Origin: Bacteroidales bacterium
Lineage (GTDB): Bacteria; Bacteroidota; Bacteroidia; Bacteroidales; F082
Length of the DNA stretch: 14,664 bases
Direction: 5' to 3'
NCBI GenBank assembly: GCA_017428285.1
Contig: JAFRRE010000065.1
Span: forward strand, 1 to 14,664
The translations under genes were made by a program, and so were the position numbers. The notes under the pieces are model-generated. The model was given only the letters and a program-made list of their open reading frames with translations, searched no databases and was not told the DNA's origin. Shown here in pieces: positions 1 to 9,600 of the stretch; positions within the stretch are counted from its first letter, which is position 1, and every line of letters begins with the position of its first letter.

Positions 1-139
1 ACCAGTTCTCGAACATCCCTTTCAGTGGTATCACATGGTATTCATCCTCTTGAGCCTGAGCGTCTTCCACGCCTTCTATTGGCTCATCTATTGGCTGCTC
101 ATCCAAGGGCTCGTTTTCCTTATTCTCTTCGATATCCAT
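1..139 (-). CDS. parC: DNA topoisomerase IV subunit A, N-terminal fragment (3' end outside window)
   Basis: Only the first 46 codons are visible, starting at the ATG at 139-137. The first 30 or so residues are a very acidic, disordered-looking leader (many E, D, Q). They are followed by HVIPLKGMFENW, which matches where Bacteroidales topoisomerase IV A (GyrA/ParC-like) proteins begin their conserved part, a Gly-Met-Tyr/Phe-x-x-Trp motif just ahead of the breakage-reunion domain. The family relaxes and decatenates DNA together with ParE. An AGGAG Shine-Dalgarno-like stretch at 149-153 lies 9 nt before the ATG and supports this start. The gene begins 36 bp after the Bat-like gene ends, so the two may be co-transcribed. 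No catalytic tyrosine or domain core is visible, so the call rests on the short conserved N-terminal pattern. A GyrA paralogue is the main alternative. Confidence 0.6.
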   Translation of the reverse strand, partial: MDIEENKENEPLDEQPIDEPIEGVEDAQAQEDEYHVIPLKGMFENW

Positions 140-175
140 AAGATTTTTCTCCTGCTTGCAAAAATAGGAAAAATA

Positions 176-2200
176 TCACTTCCAAAACCTCAGCACCAAA
201 ATTTCCCCGAGCAAAGCCAGCAAAGCAATCAACGCAAAGAGCTTCCATTGCGAGGATTGGTGTGCCATGGCCTCCACGAGGTCGGCAGAAGCGAAGTCAG
301 AGGTGTCGAGGACTGCGGCAACATCGAAACCAGACTTGGCAAAGGCTTTGCTCACTTCATCGCGATCAACAAAGTCCATCTTCGACTCCACGCGACTCTC
401 GTTCCAAGCCGTGACGCGGTTCACACTGTCATTGACCTTTAGGTCATAGAACCCAGCTGAAGGAAGATTGTCGTTCAAATAGAGATAGACCTTACCATTT
501 CGCACTTCCGATGCTGGCATTTGTTCAAAACTGCGGTCGGCATTAGCAAAAAGGTATTGATGGTCGCCTTCAAGGTGCATATCGTTCAAAACCAGCATCT
601 TATCTTGACCTATGGTGTAGGAAAGCCTGCTCAATTGCCCACCCAATAAAGCCATTTTCACCATCATCGGAACGAATAGCGAATGGTCGGCGAGGTTGCT
701 CCATTTCGGGTCAAGTGCAGTGGCCATGACGAAGGTCTGCCCCTGCCCCACTGCCTCGGAAAACAGCATCGGGTCACCGTTCTGCAAGATGAGCAAATTG
801 TTTGGAATGCCGCTGCTTCTCATACGCAAGTGCCGCTTCACCTTGGGCAAGTCGGCGTGTTGGGGTATGTCGAGGATGACATCATTGAAGAACTCATGCC
901 TTATAGCCAAGTCTTGCGCTACCGTAGTGTTGGTGTCGAGCTCCATGACGGATAGACCAAGCTTATTCAAAAGGTAAGCATTGCTCTTCGGGTCATTTTT
1001 CGAGGGAAACACCAACATGGCGGCACCGTCATTGACGTAATTCAACAGGGTCTGCTGCAAGGTTTCGTTCAAATTGGCGGTCTCGTTGACAATGATGAAC
1101 TGAGCTTTGGCCAATTGGTCCAAGTCGAAGCGCGAAGGTTCCATCAAAGTGTAGCGGAATTGTTCATCATCTTCAAAAAGCAAGGCGCAACTCGTGGCTT
1201 CGCTGCCTAACTCAATCACGGAAAGGCTTGGTCTTACACCCAGAACGAAGTCATATGTGTCATCGAAGGTGATGGGATGATCGTTGAGCGACACGCTACA
1301 GCGTTGGTCGCCAGTACCATCCACCACAAACTGCATGACAACTTCTTGCGTGCCGTTTTTATCCAAGTCGACGGTGGTGGAAGCTGCCATAGCACCGTTC
1401 ATTGTGAAGGTGATAGGCAAACCTTTCACTTCCTTGTCGCCTTGGTTGACGATGCGCACATTGAGGTCGTTGGTCAAGCCTGGCTGTACAATGGGCGAAG
1501 CCAACCACACGGAATCAATGTATAGATTGGTCTTGAACTCGGGCGTCATCGGAACAACAACCACTTGCATAGCGGTATCTGCCTTAACAGCCGACAAGTC
1601 AAAGGTATTGCTCTGGAAATCAGAATAAACAAAGAATGTTGAAGATGTGAAGCCATGCTGTTTGGCCAACATCTCAAAACGATCCATCACCTCGCCCATG
1701 GCCACAGGTGCACCATCGGGGTTCATGCGGTCGAGTTGGTCGAGCATCTCTTCCTGGTTCATCGGATATTCGTTCTGGATCTCGAAGCTGTTGGTCATCA
1801 GCAGGTAGCGGTTGGAAGGATTGAGTTTGTGCACCAAATCGCGCGCCGACTGTCGTGCATCCTCAATCAAGGTGGTGCGCTGCGACTGTCCCTTCATGCT
1901 CATCGAGTTGTCGATATAGATGCCAACGAGATTATTCTCGGCATTGACATTCAACTGTTTTTCAGGCGTGTATGGAAATGCAAAAGCCAGCACCAAAGCC
2001 GTGATGAACAGGCAGCGCAACAACAAGGTGATGAGATATTTCAGTTTGCGCGTCTTGGCATTTTCCTGTTGGATGGAACGCAGTACGGCCGTATTGCTGA
2101 AATACACCAACTTATGCCGCCTGAAGTTGAACAGGTGGATAATGATGGGAATCAGCAGGGCAAGCAAGCCCCAAAGCATATTGGGATAGAGGAAATGCAT
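176..2200 (-). CDS. BatA-domain / vWA-like inner-membrane protein
   Basis: This 674-residue protein begins with the BatA (aerotolerance N-terminal, PF07584-type) pattern. Two membrane segments at about residues 9-26 and 55-76 flank a basic NFRRHK loop. A von Willebrand A-like domain follows at about 90-218, with a visible MIDAS-type DxSxS motif (D97, S99, S101) and a later YSDFQ strand (D194). Residues about 225-325 look like a beta-sandwich (CARDB-like). Residues about 330-430 look like a Rossmann/glutamine-amidotransferase-like fold without an evident catalytic Cys. A third hydrophobic helix lies at about 653-671. The topology therefore puts a large periplasmic middle between membrane anchors. 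Proteins of this architecture are common in Bacteroidota and are usually annotated BatA-domain proteins; their exact role is not established. A -7 box just upstream suggests its own promoter. It is distinct from the classical batABCDE operon, of which no other member is visible here. Confidence 0.85.
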   Translation of the reverse strand: MHFLYPNMLWGLLALLIPIIIHLFNFRRHKLVYFSNTAVLRSIQQENAKTRKLKYLITLLLRCLFITALVLAFAFPYTPEKQLNVNAENNLVGIYIDNSMSMKGQSQRTTLIEDARQSARDLVHKLNPSNRYLLMTNSFEIQNEYPMNQEEMLDQLDRMNPDGAPVAMGEVMDRFEMLAKQHGFTSSTFFVYSDFQSNTFDLSAVKADTAMQVVVVPMTPEFKTNLYIDSVWLASPIVQPGLTNDLNVRIVNQGDKEVKGLPITFTMNGAMAASTTVDLDKNGTQEVVMQFVVDGTGDQRCSVSLNDHPITFDDTYDFVLGVRPSLSVIELGSEATSCALLFEDDEQFRYTLMEPSRFDLDQLAKAQFIIVNETANLNETLQQTLLNYVNDGAAMLVFPSKNDPKSNAYLLNKLGLSVMELDTNTTVAQDLAIRHEFFNDVILDIPQHADLPKVKRHLRMRSSGIPNNLLILQNGDPMLFSEAVGQGQTFVMATALDPKWSNLADHSLFVPMMVKMALLGGQLSRLSYTIGQDKMLVLNDMHLEGDHQYLFANADRSFEQMPASEVRNGKVYLYLNDNLPSAGFYDLKVNDSVNRVTAWNESRVESKMDFVDRDEVSKAFAKSGFDVAAVLDTSDFASADLVEAMAHQSSQWKLFALIALLALLGEILVLRFWK

Positions 2201-2217
2201 AACCTAAAAACAGGCGG

Positions 2218-2252
2218 CAAAGATACGAAATCTTTGTCAGTATCCGAACAAA
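2218..2252 (-). promoter_or_regulatory. Candidate sigma-ABfr promoter of the Bat-like gene
   Basis: The minus strand carries TATCTTTG at 2225-2218, an exact match to the Bacteroidota -7 consensus TAnnTTTG. It lies 17 nt before the ATG, implying a leader of only about 10-12 nt. A TTTG that could serve as the -33 element is at 2252-2249, with a 23-bp spacer, longer than the usual 19-21. The -33 part lies inside the 3' end of the barrel gene, so the promoter would separate the Bat-like gene from the lipoprotein-barrel operon. Confidence 0.5.
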
Positions 2253-3100
2253 TGTCTTCGGCTACCGTGACGGCGATAGCGATCTCTAGCAAAAGAAGAG
2301 CAAGCATCATAAAAACCATTATCCAAAGGAATGGCTATTCCTAACGTAACTTCCAAGCCTTGCGGCCAACGTACACCTGTCACTTTATATGCATTCACAT
2401 TAACTGCTTGAGCGCTACCGTCATGTTCATACTTTGAATAGCTGTCAAGAAAACCTTGATGAAAAGAGGCACTGAGTTTAAATAGATAATCTTGGCCTAT
2501 AATGGTCACCTTGCCACGAACTCCAACACCGGCAAAAGCTCCTGCGTGAAACCTGTACATGTTGGCACTGTCTACGTAGATAGGGAAATCTATCGTCTGA
2601 TTAGAGTAGCTTGGTTGTTGTAGTAAGCGTGGAAATAAAGCATCATAATACTGTCTATGAAGATTGATTTTGCCAAACAAACACATCCCAACCTCTGCCC
2701 CTATTGTCACGTAGGGTTGAAAATAGGGTTTGATTTTCCAACACAATTCCAAAGGAAGCCTGAGATCAACATAAGAAGTTGAAATCGAATAATGCTCAAC
2801 GATTGAGCGATGATTATATGTCATATCAGTGCCCCGTTGAACATACATGATTTCTGGCGAAATAAATACTGATCGTGTCAAAGGAATGTCCACAAACAAA
2901 CCTCCCATTGGAGTAAAAGTATTAGATTGTGGCAAACGCATTAATGCTGGATTCTGATAGTAATACATCCTAGGCAAATTGACACCCCCCTTGAGACCTA
3001 CAGCAATTGTTTTATCCACCGACGTGTTACGTGTCATTTGACCCATTACGCCAGTGTAACAAATGCATAATATAACCAATATCAAAACGTATTTCTTCAT
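2237..3100 (-). CDS. Outer-membrane beta-barrel protein (OMP_b-brl_2/porin-like)
   Basis: I place the start at the ATG at 3100-3098, giving 287 residues that begin MKKYVLILVILC with a signal peptide of about 20 residues ending near VMG-Q. A longer open frame reaches 3184, but it would put 28 non-signal residues before the signal peptide and overlap the preceding gene. The mature part shows the usual hallmarks of a PF13568-like barrel: GLKGGVNLPRMYY near residues 35-47, a GGLFVDIPLT strand, SPEIMYVQRG near 81-90, YVDLRLPLEL near 110-119, and a last strand GLEVTLGIAIPLD at about 248-260. A basic, arginine-rich tail of about 25 residues follows that strand. The gene starts 13 bp after the lipoprotein stop codon, so the two are probably one operon, perhaps a lipoprotein acting with or on the barrel. 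No substrate can be named. Confidence 0.75.
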   Translation of the reverse strand: MKKYVLILVILCICYTGVMGQMTRNTSVDKTIAVGLKGGVNLPRMYYYQNPALMRLPQSNTFTPMGGLFVDIPLTRSVFISPEIMYVQRGTDMTYNHRSIVEHYSISTSYVDLRLPLELCWKIKPYFQPYVTIGAEVGMCLFGKINLHRQYYDALFPRLLQQPSYSNQTIDFPIYVDSANMYRFHAGAFAGVGVRGKVTIIGQDYLFKLSASFHQGFLDSYSKYEHDGSAQAVNVNAYKVTGVRWPQGLEVTLGIAIPLDNGFYDACSSFARDRYRRHGSRRHLFGY

Positions 3101-3113
3101 TTCTTCACTTCTA

Positions 3114-3785
3114 TTACCATGGCCAAGCGCATCTCTCAACCAAGCTGTCGCCATCCTTGTAAATGTAATATGTACCAGGATCAAGAGCCATCTCGCCTAT
3201 AGCATCCACTACAATGAAAGCCATACGGAAATTGGAGAGCCCATTTTCCTTTACTTTACCACACATAATCACGCCACGCTTCACATGTTCAATGCTCTTA
3301 TCTTCAACAAAATATATCGTAAAATCTTCGTTGTTTCCCCTCACATAGACAGTGTCGGTTTTTTTCAATGATCCTTCGTATAGTTCCATAACCATAATCC
3401 CATTGTGCTGCTCGCTGAAACGCATGAATACAGGAGGGTCTTGCCTTGGCGTTGGTATGTTCAGATTGGTATTTAACAACATATTTGGATTAACAACATA
3501 CGAATCAACACTATCAGTTTCCGTAATACTATCAGGAACAGCAATACTGGGTGGAATTGGACCATTGGGAATATCTCCAAAAACAGAATCAAATTCCTGC
3601 TGATGCGAATCTGGTATCGCCGAAAGGATGTCTTCAATTGAATAATCCTTCCCGATATAGTATTCCGTTCCTATAAGGGCAATGGTTTTGGGACCATCGT
3701 TACTTTTTGTGCATGAACCCAACATGATGCCAATTGCCAGCAAGAGCCAGAAACCAACTATGATTTTATTTCCTTTCATCTTCAA
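3114..3785 (-). CDS. Lipoprotein of unknown function
   Basis: This 223-residue protein has a short basic N-terminus, a hydrophobic stretch at about 9-22, and a lipobox LGSC with the acylated cysteine at residue 25. It is therefore expected to be exported and lipid-anchored. The second ATG (residue 3, at 3779) is an equally possible start. Residues about 55-110 are rich in Pro, Asp and Ser and look unstructured. The C-terminal half (about 115-223) is predicted beta-rich, with strands around VMRF-, IMVMELYEG-, FTIYFVED- and GTYYIYKDG-like segments, and ends in an unusual WPW. I recognise no family. It is the first gene of a likely two-gene unit with the downstream barrel protein. I found no convincing -7 box in front of it; the best match, TGATTTTG near 3820, has one mismatch and no -33 partner. 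Confidence 0.7.
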   Translation of the reverse strand: MKMKGNKIIVGFWLLLAIGIMLGSCTKSNDGPKTIALIGTEYYIGKDYSIEDILSAIPDSHQQEFDSVFGDIPNGPIPPSIAVPDSITETDSVDSYVVNPNMLLNTNLNIPTPRQDPPVFMRFSEQHNGIMVMELYEGSLKKTDTVYVRGNNEDFTIYFVEDKSIEHVKRGVIMCGKVKENGLSNFRMAFIVVDAIGEMALDPGTYYIYKDGDSLVERCAWPW

Positions 3786-3847
3786 GACAAGTATTTATGT
3801 AAGTAACTGTTCAAAATCAAACTGCCTTATCCTTTGACTTCGGGACT

Positions 3848-3934
3848 TGTGTAGCTATCAGCCGTCAGCCATCAGCTTTCAGCTTGGTTGCACTTGGCTG
3901 ATTGCTGATAGCTGATAGCTAACTGCTATACACA
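3848..3934. repeat. REP-like imperfect palindrome between two operons
   Basis: The 188-bp gap between the 852-aa cargo gene (ending 3974) and the lipoprotein gene (starting 3785) contains a structured block. AGCTATCAGC at 3853-3862 is exactly complementary to GCTGATAGCT at 3911-3920. Flanking TGTGTAGC (3848-3855) and GCTATACACA (3925-3934) pair with a 2-nt slip. Inside, ATCAGC/GCTGAT units recur several times, so alternative foldings exist. No T-run follows either arm, so it is not a standard intrinsic terminator. It resembles intergenic REP-type hairpin repeats and may stabilise or end the upstream cargo transcript. Only one copy is visible in this window. Confidence 0.6.
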
Positions 3935-3973
3935 GTCTCGATTCTTTTATGTAAACTGTATTTACTCATTTGC

Positions 3974-6532
3974 CTATCTAATCACTACCTTTTTGGCAAT
4001 GGTGCCCTCTTTTCCGTTAGCCACAATGAAATATAAGCCTTTAGGGCAATTCATGTCATATTCAAAGCTATATGTATCGGAATCATTATAGGTCACAAAA
4101 CTATCAATCAAGTTGCCCGTCACGTCATACACCTTGACATCGACCTTTCCTCCAAAACGATTGAAAACAAGTTTCATCTGCCCGTTGTTGGGGTTAGGAA
4201 CGACATTGAAGTCGGATTGGGTGGCGTTCTGTTCATCAATGTCAAGGAAGGATGATTTGAGGAAGATTTTGCGCTGTATGCTGTCGTTGGAGCTGGGACA
4301 TCCGTTTTTTACTGTGGCAGTCAAGATGACATAATCATCATCGCGGTCGGCTACATATACCGTACATTCACTATAACAGGTGTCGTTTTGTATCTGTACG
4401 CCTCCAGGGATGGTGTCGATGGTCCAAGAAGGTTTATTAATGGACCATTTACATGAGCTCCAATGACACTCGCTTTTGTTATGTTTTGTTTCCTTAACCC
4501 TAAAGGTGTATTGGAAAGAGAAAAACTCCGTGTTGGTGACAACATAAATAGTGTCGTTGACATTAGGATCAGGGTAGCCTGTCCAGACCGTTGACCCGTT
4601 GTTAGGGTAAGGTTGGATTTTGTAAGGATGTGGAGTGTATTGCATATCTCTTACGGTGACCACCATCGAGGTATCGCAGCCATGCATGGTTTGGCCAGGG
4701 CTTGTGCCATTAGTGAAATCGCCGGGGATATTATAAACTCTGTTATCTTTGAAATAAATAGTATCTCCAAACCAATAAAACGGAATGGAGTCGCATTGGA
4801 AAAGGGGATAGTTTTGGTCAACAGTATAAGGCACATTTAATTGGAGGTGGTAGACCGTGACAGTGTCACTTATGCTTTGTGTATAGCCGGCAATGTTGTC
4901 AGTTATAGTACAGGTGTATGAGGTGCTCTGCGTTGGTGAGGCAATGGGGTTGGGAATATTGGGATTACTCAGGCCTGCGGTGGGTGTCCAAGAATAACTG
5001 AAGTCACCAGATCCACCACTAACAACAACTTGCAATTGTGCACTCTCTCCCTCGCAAATGGGATCGGGAGTGTCAGCCAAAACAGTTAAAGCACTGGTGC
5101 CTACGTGGACAATGGTTTGGTCGGTGCTGATGCATTGGCCTTGCGGGTTGGTGACGGTCAACACGAACTCATAATCTCGGGTTTCGTTTAACACTACTGT
5201 CTCAGTGCTTGGACTATTCGGATTCACCACCATATTGGCAGGCTCCCAATGGTAGGAGAAGGAATCTGATCCCCCTGAACCGCTCAATTGAGCCGTAAGA
5301 CCAGGATAAGGTAGGTTTTGGTCTTCACCGGCATCGGCAACCGGTTGGTCATATACGGTCAAATTCAAACGGACGATGCTGTCGCAACCATAATTGGTAT
5401 ATAGTGTGTGGGGATAGTTGGAAACGGAGTGGTCAAAGTTGGTGCCAAAGAAATTGTAGCTTTCGTTGGAGCATATGGCAGTATCGATGGTTGTTTCATC
5501 GTAAGAGGGATAGACAGTGATTTCAACATTCACATCCTGTGAATTGTTCCAATCCACGTCCACGATGTGGCAATAATAGGTAGTTGTGCCCACATTGGGG
5601 GTAGCCACAGGATGTTGCGATGTAGGGTTGTCCAAAGTGTTGGCAGGAGTCCAATTATACGTGTAATTGCCCGATCCGTTCACGGGGACGGCATGCAGTG
5701 TGGTCGACACACCTTCACAGAGTTCGGTATCGTCAGCAGTTGCCGAGGTGCTCATGCTGCCCACAGAGACTGTACATTGAGGTGCACCCACCAGCACCAA
5801 CTCGCAAAATGAGATGTCGTCCAAACCAAAGTCGTTGCCACTTCCCGAAGTGTTCTGGTTGAGGATGGTAATAGTGGCAGCTGTATTGTTCTCGCTGTAC
5901 CAAAGCTCATAGAACTGAAGCCATTGGTCGGTATAAGCCGGTGCGTAAAACACTTCACCTAATTGGTGGCCATTGATGCTAAATTGAAGTCGGGCTACAT
6001 CGCCAGCGGCGCTGACAGTGCATACCCAAGTCGAGAAAGCATAATAGGTGTTAGGTACCACGGTGATTTCCTCTGTCCAAACATTTGTGTTAGGATTTGT
6101 CGAGCCATTGACAATCATGAAATTACCCGAACCGCCATGCCCCGTTCCTATAAAATCCGGGTGGAAATCCCGAGCATTGGAGCCAACGCTATAAGTGCCT
6201 TCTGGGTACAAATTATCTGAAAAGGTATAGGCCGAAGTAAATCCCACATTGCCTTGGTCGAAGTTACTGTTAACTACACTCTCATCACCAGGAGCATAAC
6301 CCGAGCAAGTATAGGTAGTGGTCACTGTGGGCGAAGCGACTGTAACTGGCCCCTCGGTGGTAGAAAGACCTGTTTCGGGCGACCATCGGTAGTACATGGC
6401 TCCTGAAGCCGTCAATGTCACCGACTCACCCGGCTGAATATTGGCCGATGGTGGTGTGATGGTAACAGGCTGGGCAACGGCGCAAATTACCCCCAAAAAC
6501 AGCATAAAAATAAATAAATACCTTTTTTTCAT
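3974..6532 (-). CDS. T9SS-secreted multidomain surface protein with PKD/Ig-like modules (852 aa)
   Basis: I place the start at the ATG at 6532, where MKKRYLFIFMLFL begins a signal peptide ending near AVA-Q (residue 21). A longer frame from 6553 adds seven polar residues and would overlap the -7 promoter box, so I reject it. Domains in order are: a short Ig/PKD-like unit (about 22-76); a carbohydrate-binding-like beta-sandwich (about 90-243) with MIVNG and GNDFGLDDISF; PKD/Ig-like units around 255-340, 396-477 and 480-560 with CEG(E/V)S starts and (Y/S)xWxPA/TxxL cores; two units with a GCDS/GCDT motif (348-395 and about 575-628); a Cys-rich module (about 683-758); and a type A T9SS sorting domain (about 775-852) with VVPNPNNG and ending in AKKVVIR. 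The protein is expected to cross the outer membrane by T9SS, lose the C-terminal domain and become cell-attached or released. It follows a larger cargo gene and shares modules with it. Adhesion or glycan binding is inference. Confidence 0.85.
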   Translation of the reverse strand: MKKRYLFIFMLFLGVICAVAQPVTITPPSANIQPGESVTLTASGAMYYRWSPETGLSTTEGPVTVASPTVTTTYTCSGYAPGDESVVNSNFDQGNVGFTSAYTFSDNLYPEGTYSVGSNARDFHPDFIGTGHGGSGNFMIVNGSTNPNTNVWTEEITVVPNTYYAFSTWVCTVSAAGDVARLQFSINGHQLGEVFYAPAYTDQWLQFYELWYSENNTAATITILNQNTSGSGNDFGLDDISFCELVLVGAPQCTVSVGSMSTSATADDTELCEGVSTTLHAVPVNGSGNYTYNWTPANTLDNPTSQHPVATPNVGTTTYYCHIVDVDWNNSQDVNVEITVYPSYDETTIDTAICSNESYNFFGTNFDHSVSNYPHTLYTNYGCDSIVRLNLTVYDQPVADAGEDQNLPYPGLTAQLSGSGGSDSFSYHWEPANMVVNPNSPSTETVVLNETRDYEFVLTVTNPQGQCISTDQTIVHVGTSALTVLADTPDPICEGESAQLQVVVSGGSGDFSYSWTPTAGLSNPNIPNPIASPTQSTSYTCTITDNIAGYTQSISDTVTVYHLQLNVPYTVDQNYPLFQCDSIPFYWFGDTIYFKDNRVYNIPGDFTNGTSPGQTMHGCDTSMVVTVRDMQYTPHPYKIQPYPNNGSTVWTGYPDPNVNDTIYVVTNTEFFSFQYTFRVKETKHNKSECHWSSCKWSINKPSWTIDTIPGGVQIQNDTCYSECTVYVADRDDDYVILTATVKNGCPSSNDSIQRKIFLKSSFLDIDEQNATQSDFNVVPNPNNGQMKLVFNRFGGKVDVKVYDVTGNLIDSFVTYNDSDTYSFEYDMNCPKGLYFIVANGKEGTIAKKVVIR

Positions 6533-6550
6533 AACGGTTTCACTTTGGTG

Positions 6551-6558
6551 CAAAAATA
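6551..6558 (-). promoter_or_regulatory. Candidate -7 box for the 852-aa cargo gene
   Basis: The minus strand reads TATTTTTG at 6558-6551, an exact TAnnTTTG match, 18 nt before the chosen ATG at 6532. I see no TTTG at the usual -33 distance, so the assignment rests on the -7 element and its position in the 71-bp gap between the two cargo genes. It overlaps the start of the longer frame, which supports the downstream ATG. Confidence 0.4.
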
Positions 6559-6603
6559 ATAAGTTTTTATTTGCCTTTTCGGTTTTGCAATCATTTAATC
6601 ACC

Positions 6604-9600
6604 TTATCTGCAAAGAATCAAACGCTTTTTCACAACTCCATACACCGTCTTGATTTCAAACAGATATACCGAAGGTGTATATGTACTAAGATTCAACGTA
6701 ACGCTATCCGAGCGGTCATATTCACGCGTTTCGAGCACCTGACCCATCATATCAATCAAACGGAGGCTTTCTATACCTTCTGTTTCGATAGTAACCGAAC
6801 CTTTTGTAGGATTGGGGAAGATGTGCACATCAACGCCTTGATAATCATCCACGCCATAGAAGACCGCATTGATTTCGAAGGAACGTTCCATCTCGCCACA
6901 TTCCTCCACATTGAAATGGGCTGTCAGGGTTGCATTACCTGGCGTTGAGACAAAAACACGGCAGAAAACATCCCCATGTTCAATGATTTGCCAATCAGGA
7001 TTAGACAACGACCACGTGGCAGGGCCAGCCAGACCTTCAGTATCAATTTCATATCGATAGATACCGCTGATCAGGCTTGAAGCAACGTATACGTTTGAGG
7101 TGCCATTGATGACACCTATTTGCTCGGAGTTTTTCATAAACAAAGTCATCACCTTACTCTCATCATCGCCACAAGAGGTATGGACATAATAACGCAAGAG
7201 CTTCCCGTCAAAGAAGTCGTCTATGTGATTGGGGTCAAAGACATATCCTTCAAGTTCAGTCTCCCAATTAGTCCCATTTACACTCACCTGCCACTCTCCA
7301 GGCATGCCATCAGGTGTGTCGATTCCCAATGAACCGCCTGAACAATAAGAAACTTGCTCGGGCCAAGTTTCATCATTAATGGTCGGGCTGTCCGTCAATT
7401 GAATGGTGTACACTTCGCTATTGTCCTCAAGATTTGGACACTGCTCAGATTCAGCATGATAACGCAAATACTTTCCATTAAAGAAATCTTCTACGTGGCT
7501 TGGATCAAAGGAATGGCCTTCAAGTTCCGTGCTCCAATCCGTTCCGTCTGCGCTCACCTGCCACCCTTTCACATTCGTTTCAGGCGAAACATCGGGTTCA
7601 TTAATCCCCAACGCGCCGCCAAAACACAATGAAATCAGCGTATTCGAGGGCAAATCATCATCATTAATGACTGGCGCAGAATGTATGGAGATGGTTATTT
7701 CTCCGCTATCATTATTGAGGTCCGGACAAGCCTCATGTTCCAGATGGTAACGGATTTGCGCTCCATTGTGGTCTGCGCCCCATGTTGTCGGCAAATCGCC
7801 CCATGAGCCATCATGGGATTGAAGCTGCCAATGTCCAGTCACATGTCCTCCCCCATTATTGAAATCGATTTCAGGATCGGGCAACTGCACCGTGTCGCCA
7901 TCACAAAACTCCCAATCTATCGGAGGCATTTGCATCACTTCTGGGTATCCGTATACATGCAACTCAAAACCACTGCTATAGACTGGGACATCGCTACAAT
8001 CACCTTCCACGCCATAACAGAGCACAGCGCCATGAAAACCCTCCACAATAACCGTAGTAAGATCAATCTGTTGGCCATTAATGAACCAACCAAGAGCATT
8101 GTGAGGAACACTCGGATTGATCAATGATGGTGCTGTAATTTCCGATTGTTGCAAAAACTCTCCCACAGTTGTGCCTTCACAAACATACTGCAATTCGGTG
8201 GGTAAAGTGCTGTTGTCAAACTCAGGTCCTGCGGTCACTGAAAGCGGAAAGGGTCCCATATATTCAGACCAGCCACAATCGTTACCCACACGATAGTAAA
8301 TCAAATAATCTCCTTCCACATTAAAAATGTAATTATCAGGATCATCAAAAGAAACTCCCGTAATAGTGTCTGACACCCGCCACTCCCTATCAATTACAGG
8401 ATAACCATTAGAGTTCACAAATTGACAGGACAAAGTCTGCCCTTTGCAAATACTGTCGGCAATGATATACTCCTCGTATGGTTTTCCATCCACATGGATC
8501 TCTTCCCTATGTTGAAGAAGAACATTGCATCCCATAGCCTGGTATCTAAGCCATCGACCGTCATCCTCAAGTGAAAGGACAAAGCCAGAAACAGGCTCAT
8601 ACTGTCCATATGGATCTGTCCCTACGCTAATGCTCCACCAACCCGGCTCATCAATATGACCTAATGTCTCAGGATCGGAAGGAAGTTCAAACGGGTCACC
8701 TTCGCAGAATCTGTCCAACCCGAAAGGCTGTTCTGGATTCACGAATTCAGGCTCAGCCTCCACAATGACGCTCAACTGGTTACCACGGACATCAAATCCA
8801 CATTCATTAGCCACAGCATGGTAATTGATAAAGAACACTCCAGCCTCTGGAATACCTTCATTTGGATTGAAATCGACATAATTGTACGGTTGATCCTCAG
8901 GAGCATACTGCCACGAAGATACCTGAGTGTTTTGTGTACACAAATGCCAATCAATTAGGGTATCCAAATCGATTGGAGTATCAACGCAGAATGTACTACT
9001 ACCATCCAATGATATTTCAACCTCAGGTTGTCCCTTTACAGTCAATGTAAAAGGTGTAGGGTAAGGTATTTCGCCTCCACAATCGCTATTCAACACATAG
9101 GTAATTTGAATGCCGTTCCAACTCTCGGTCAACTGTAGAGGGAATTGTATTGCTCGATATTCCGTTCCGTCGATGTAAGCCCAATAGGGGTCGACATCAA
9201 AGTTATGCGAATCATATACCGGAGGCATCGGGAAATCATCCTCTTCCAATACACTTCCATCACAATAATAATCTGAAAAACCAAGCGGTCCGGAATTATT
9301 AAAGGATGGCCCTTCGGTAACTGTCACTACTCCTGCCAGCAACAATTCATCATCACATTGATTGGTAGCCCGGTATCTGACCTGACATCCGTTATGGTTT
9401 ACATCAAATACATCAAGATCCTCCCATGAGGAACCGTTATTACACGAAACCTCCCAGCCAGCAAAGATACTGTCAAACAAATGCCAATCATTCACATAAA
9501 CATCATTAGCCAATGAAGCCACGGAAGTGCCTGAACAAATCGGATTGGGAAAATCTACTTGATAATTGTACAATGTTGGTTTATCGCCCACCCAAACCCT

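Noticed and set aside
1655..2344. A 229-codon plus-strand open frame opposite the Bat-like gene
   Set aside because: It is antisense to a well-supported gene, is His/Gln-rich in the way shadow frames are, and shows no family signature.
3101..3184. A 28-codon N-terminal extension of the barrel protein
   Set aside because: It would overlap the lipoprotein gene and place a non-signal segment ahead of a clear signal peptide. The ATG at 3100 is better.
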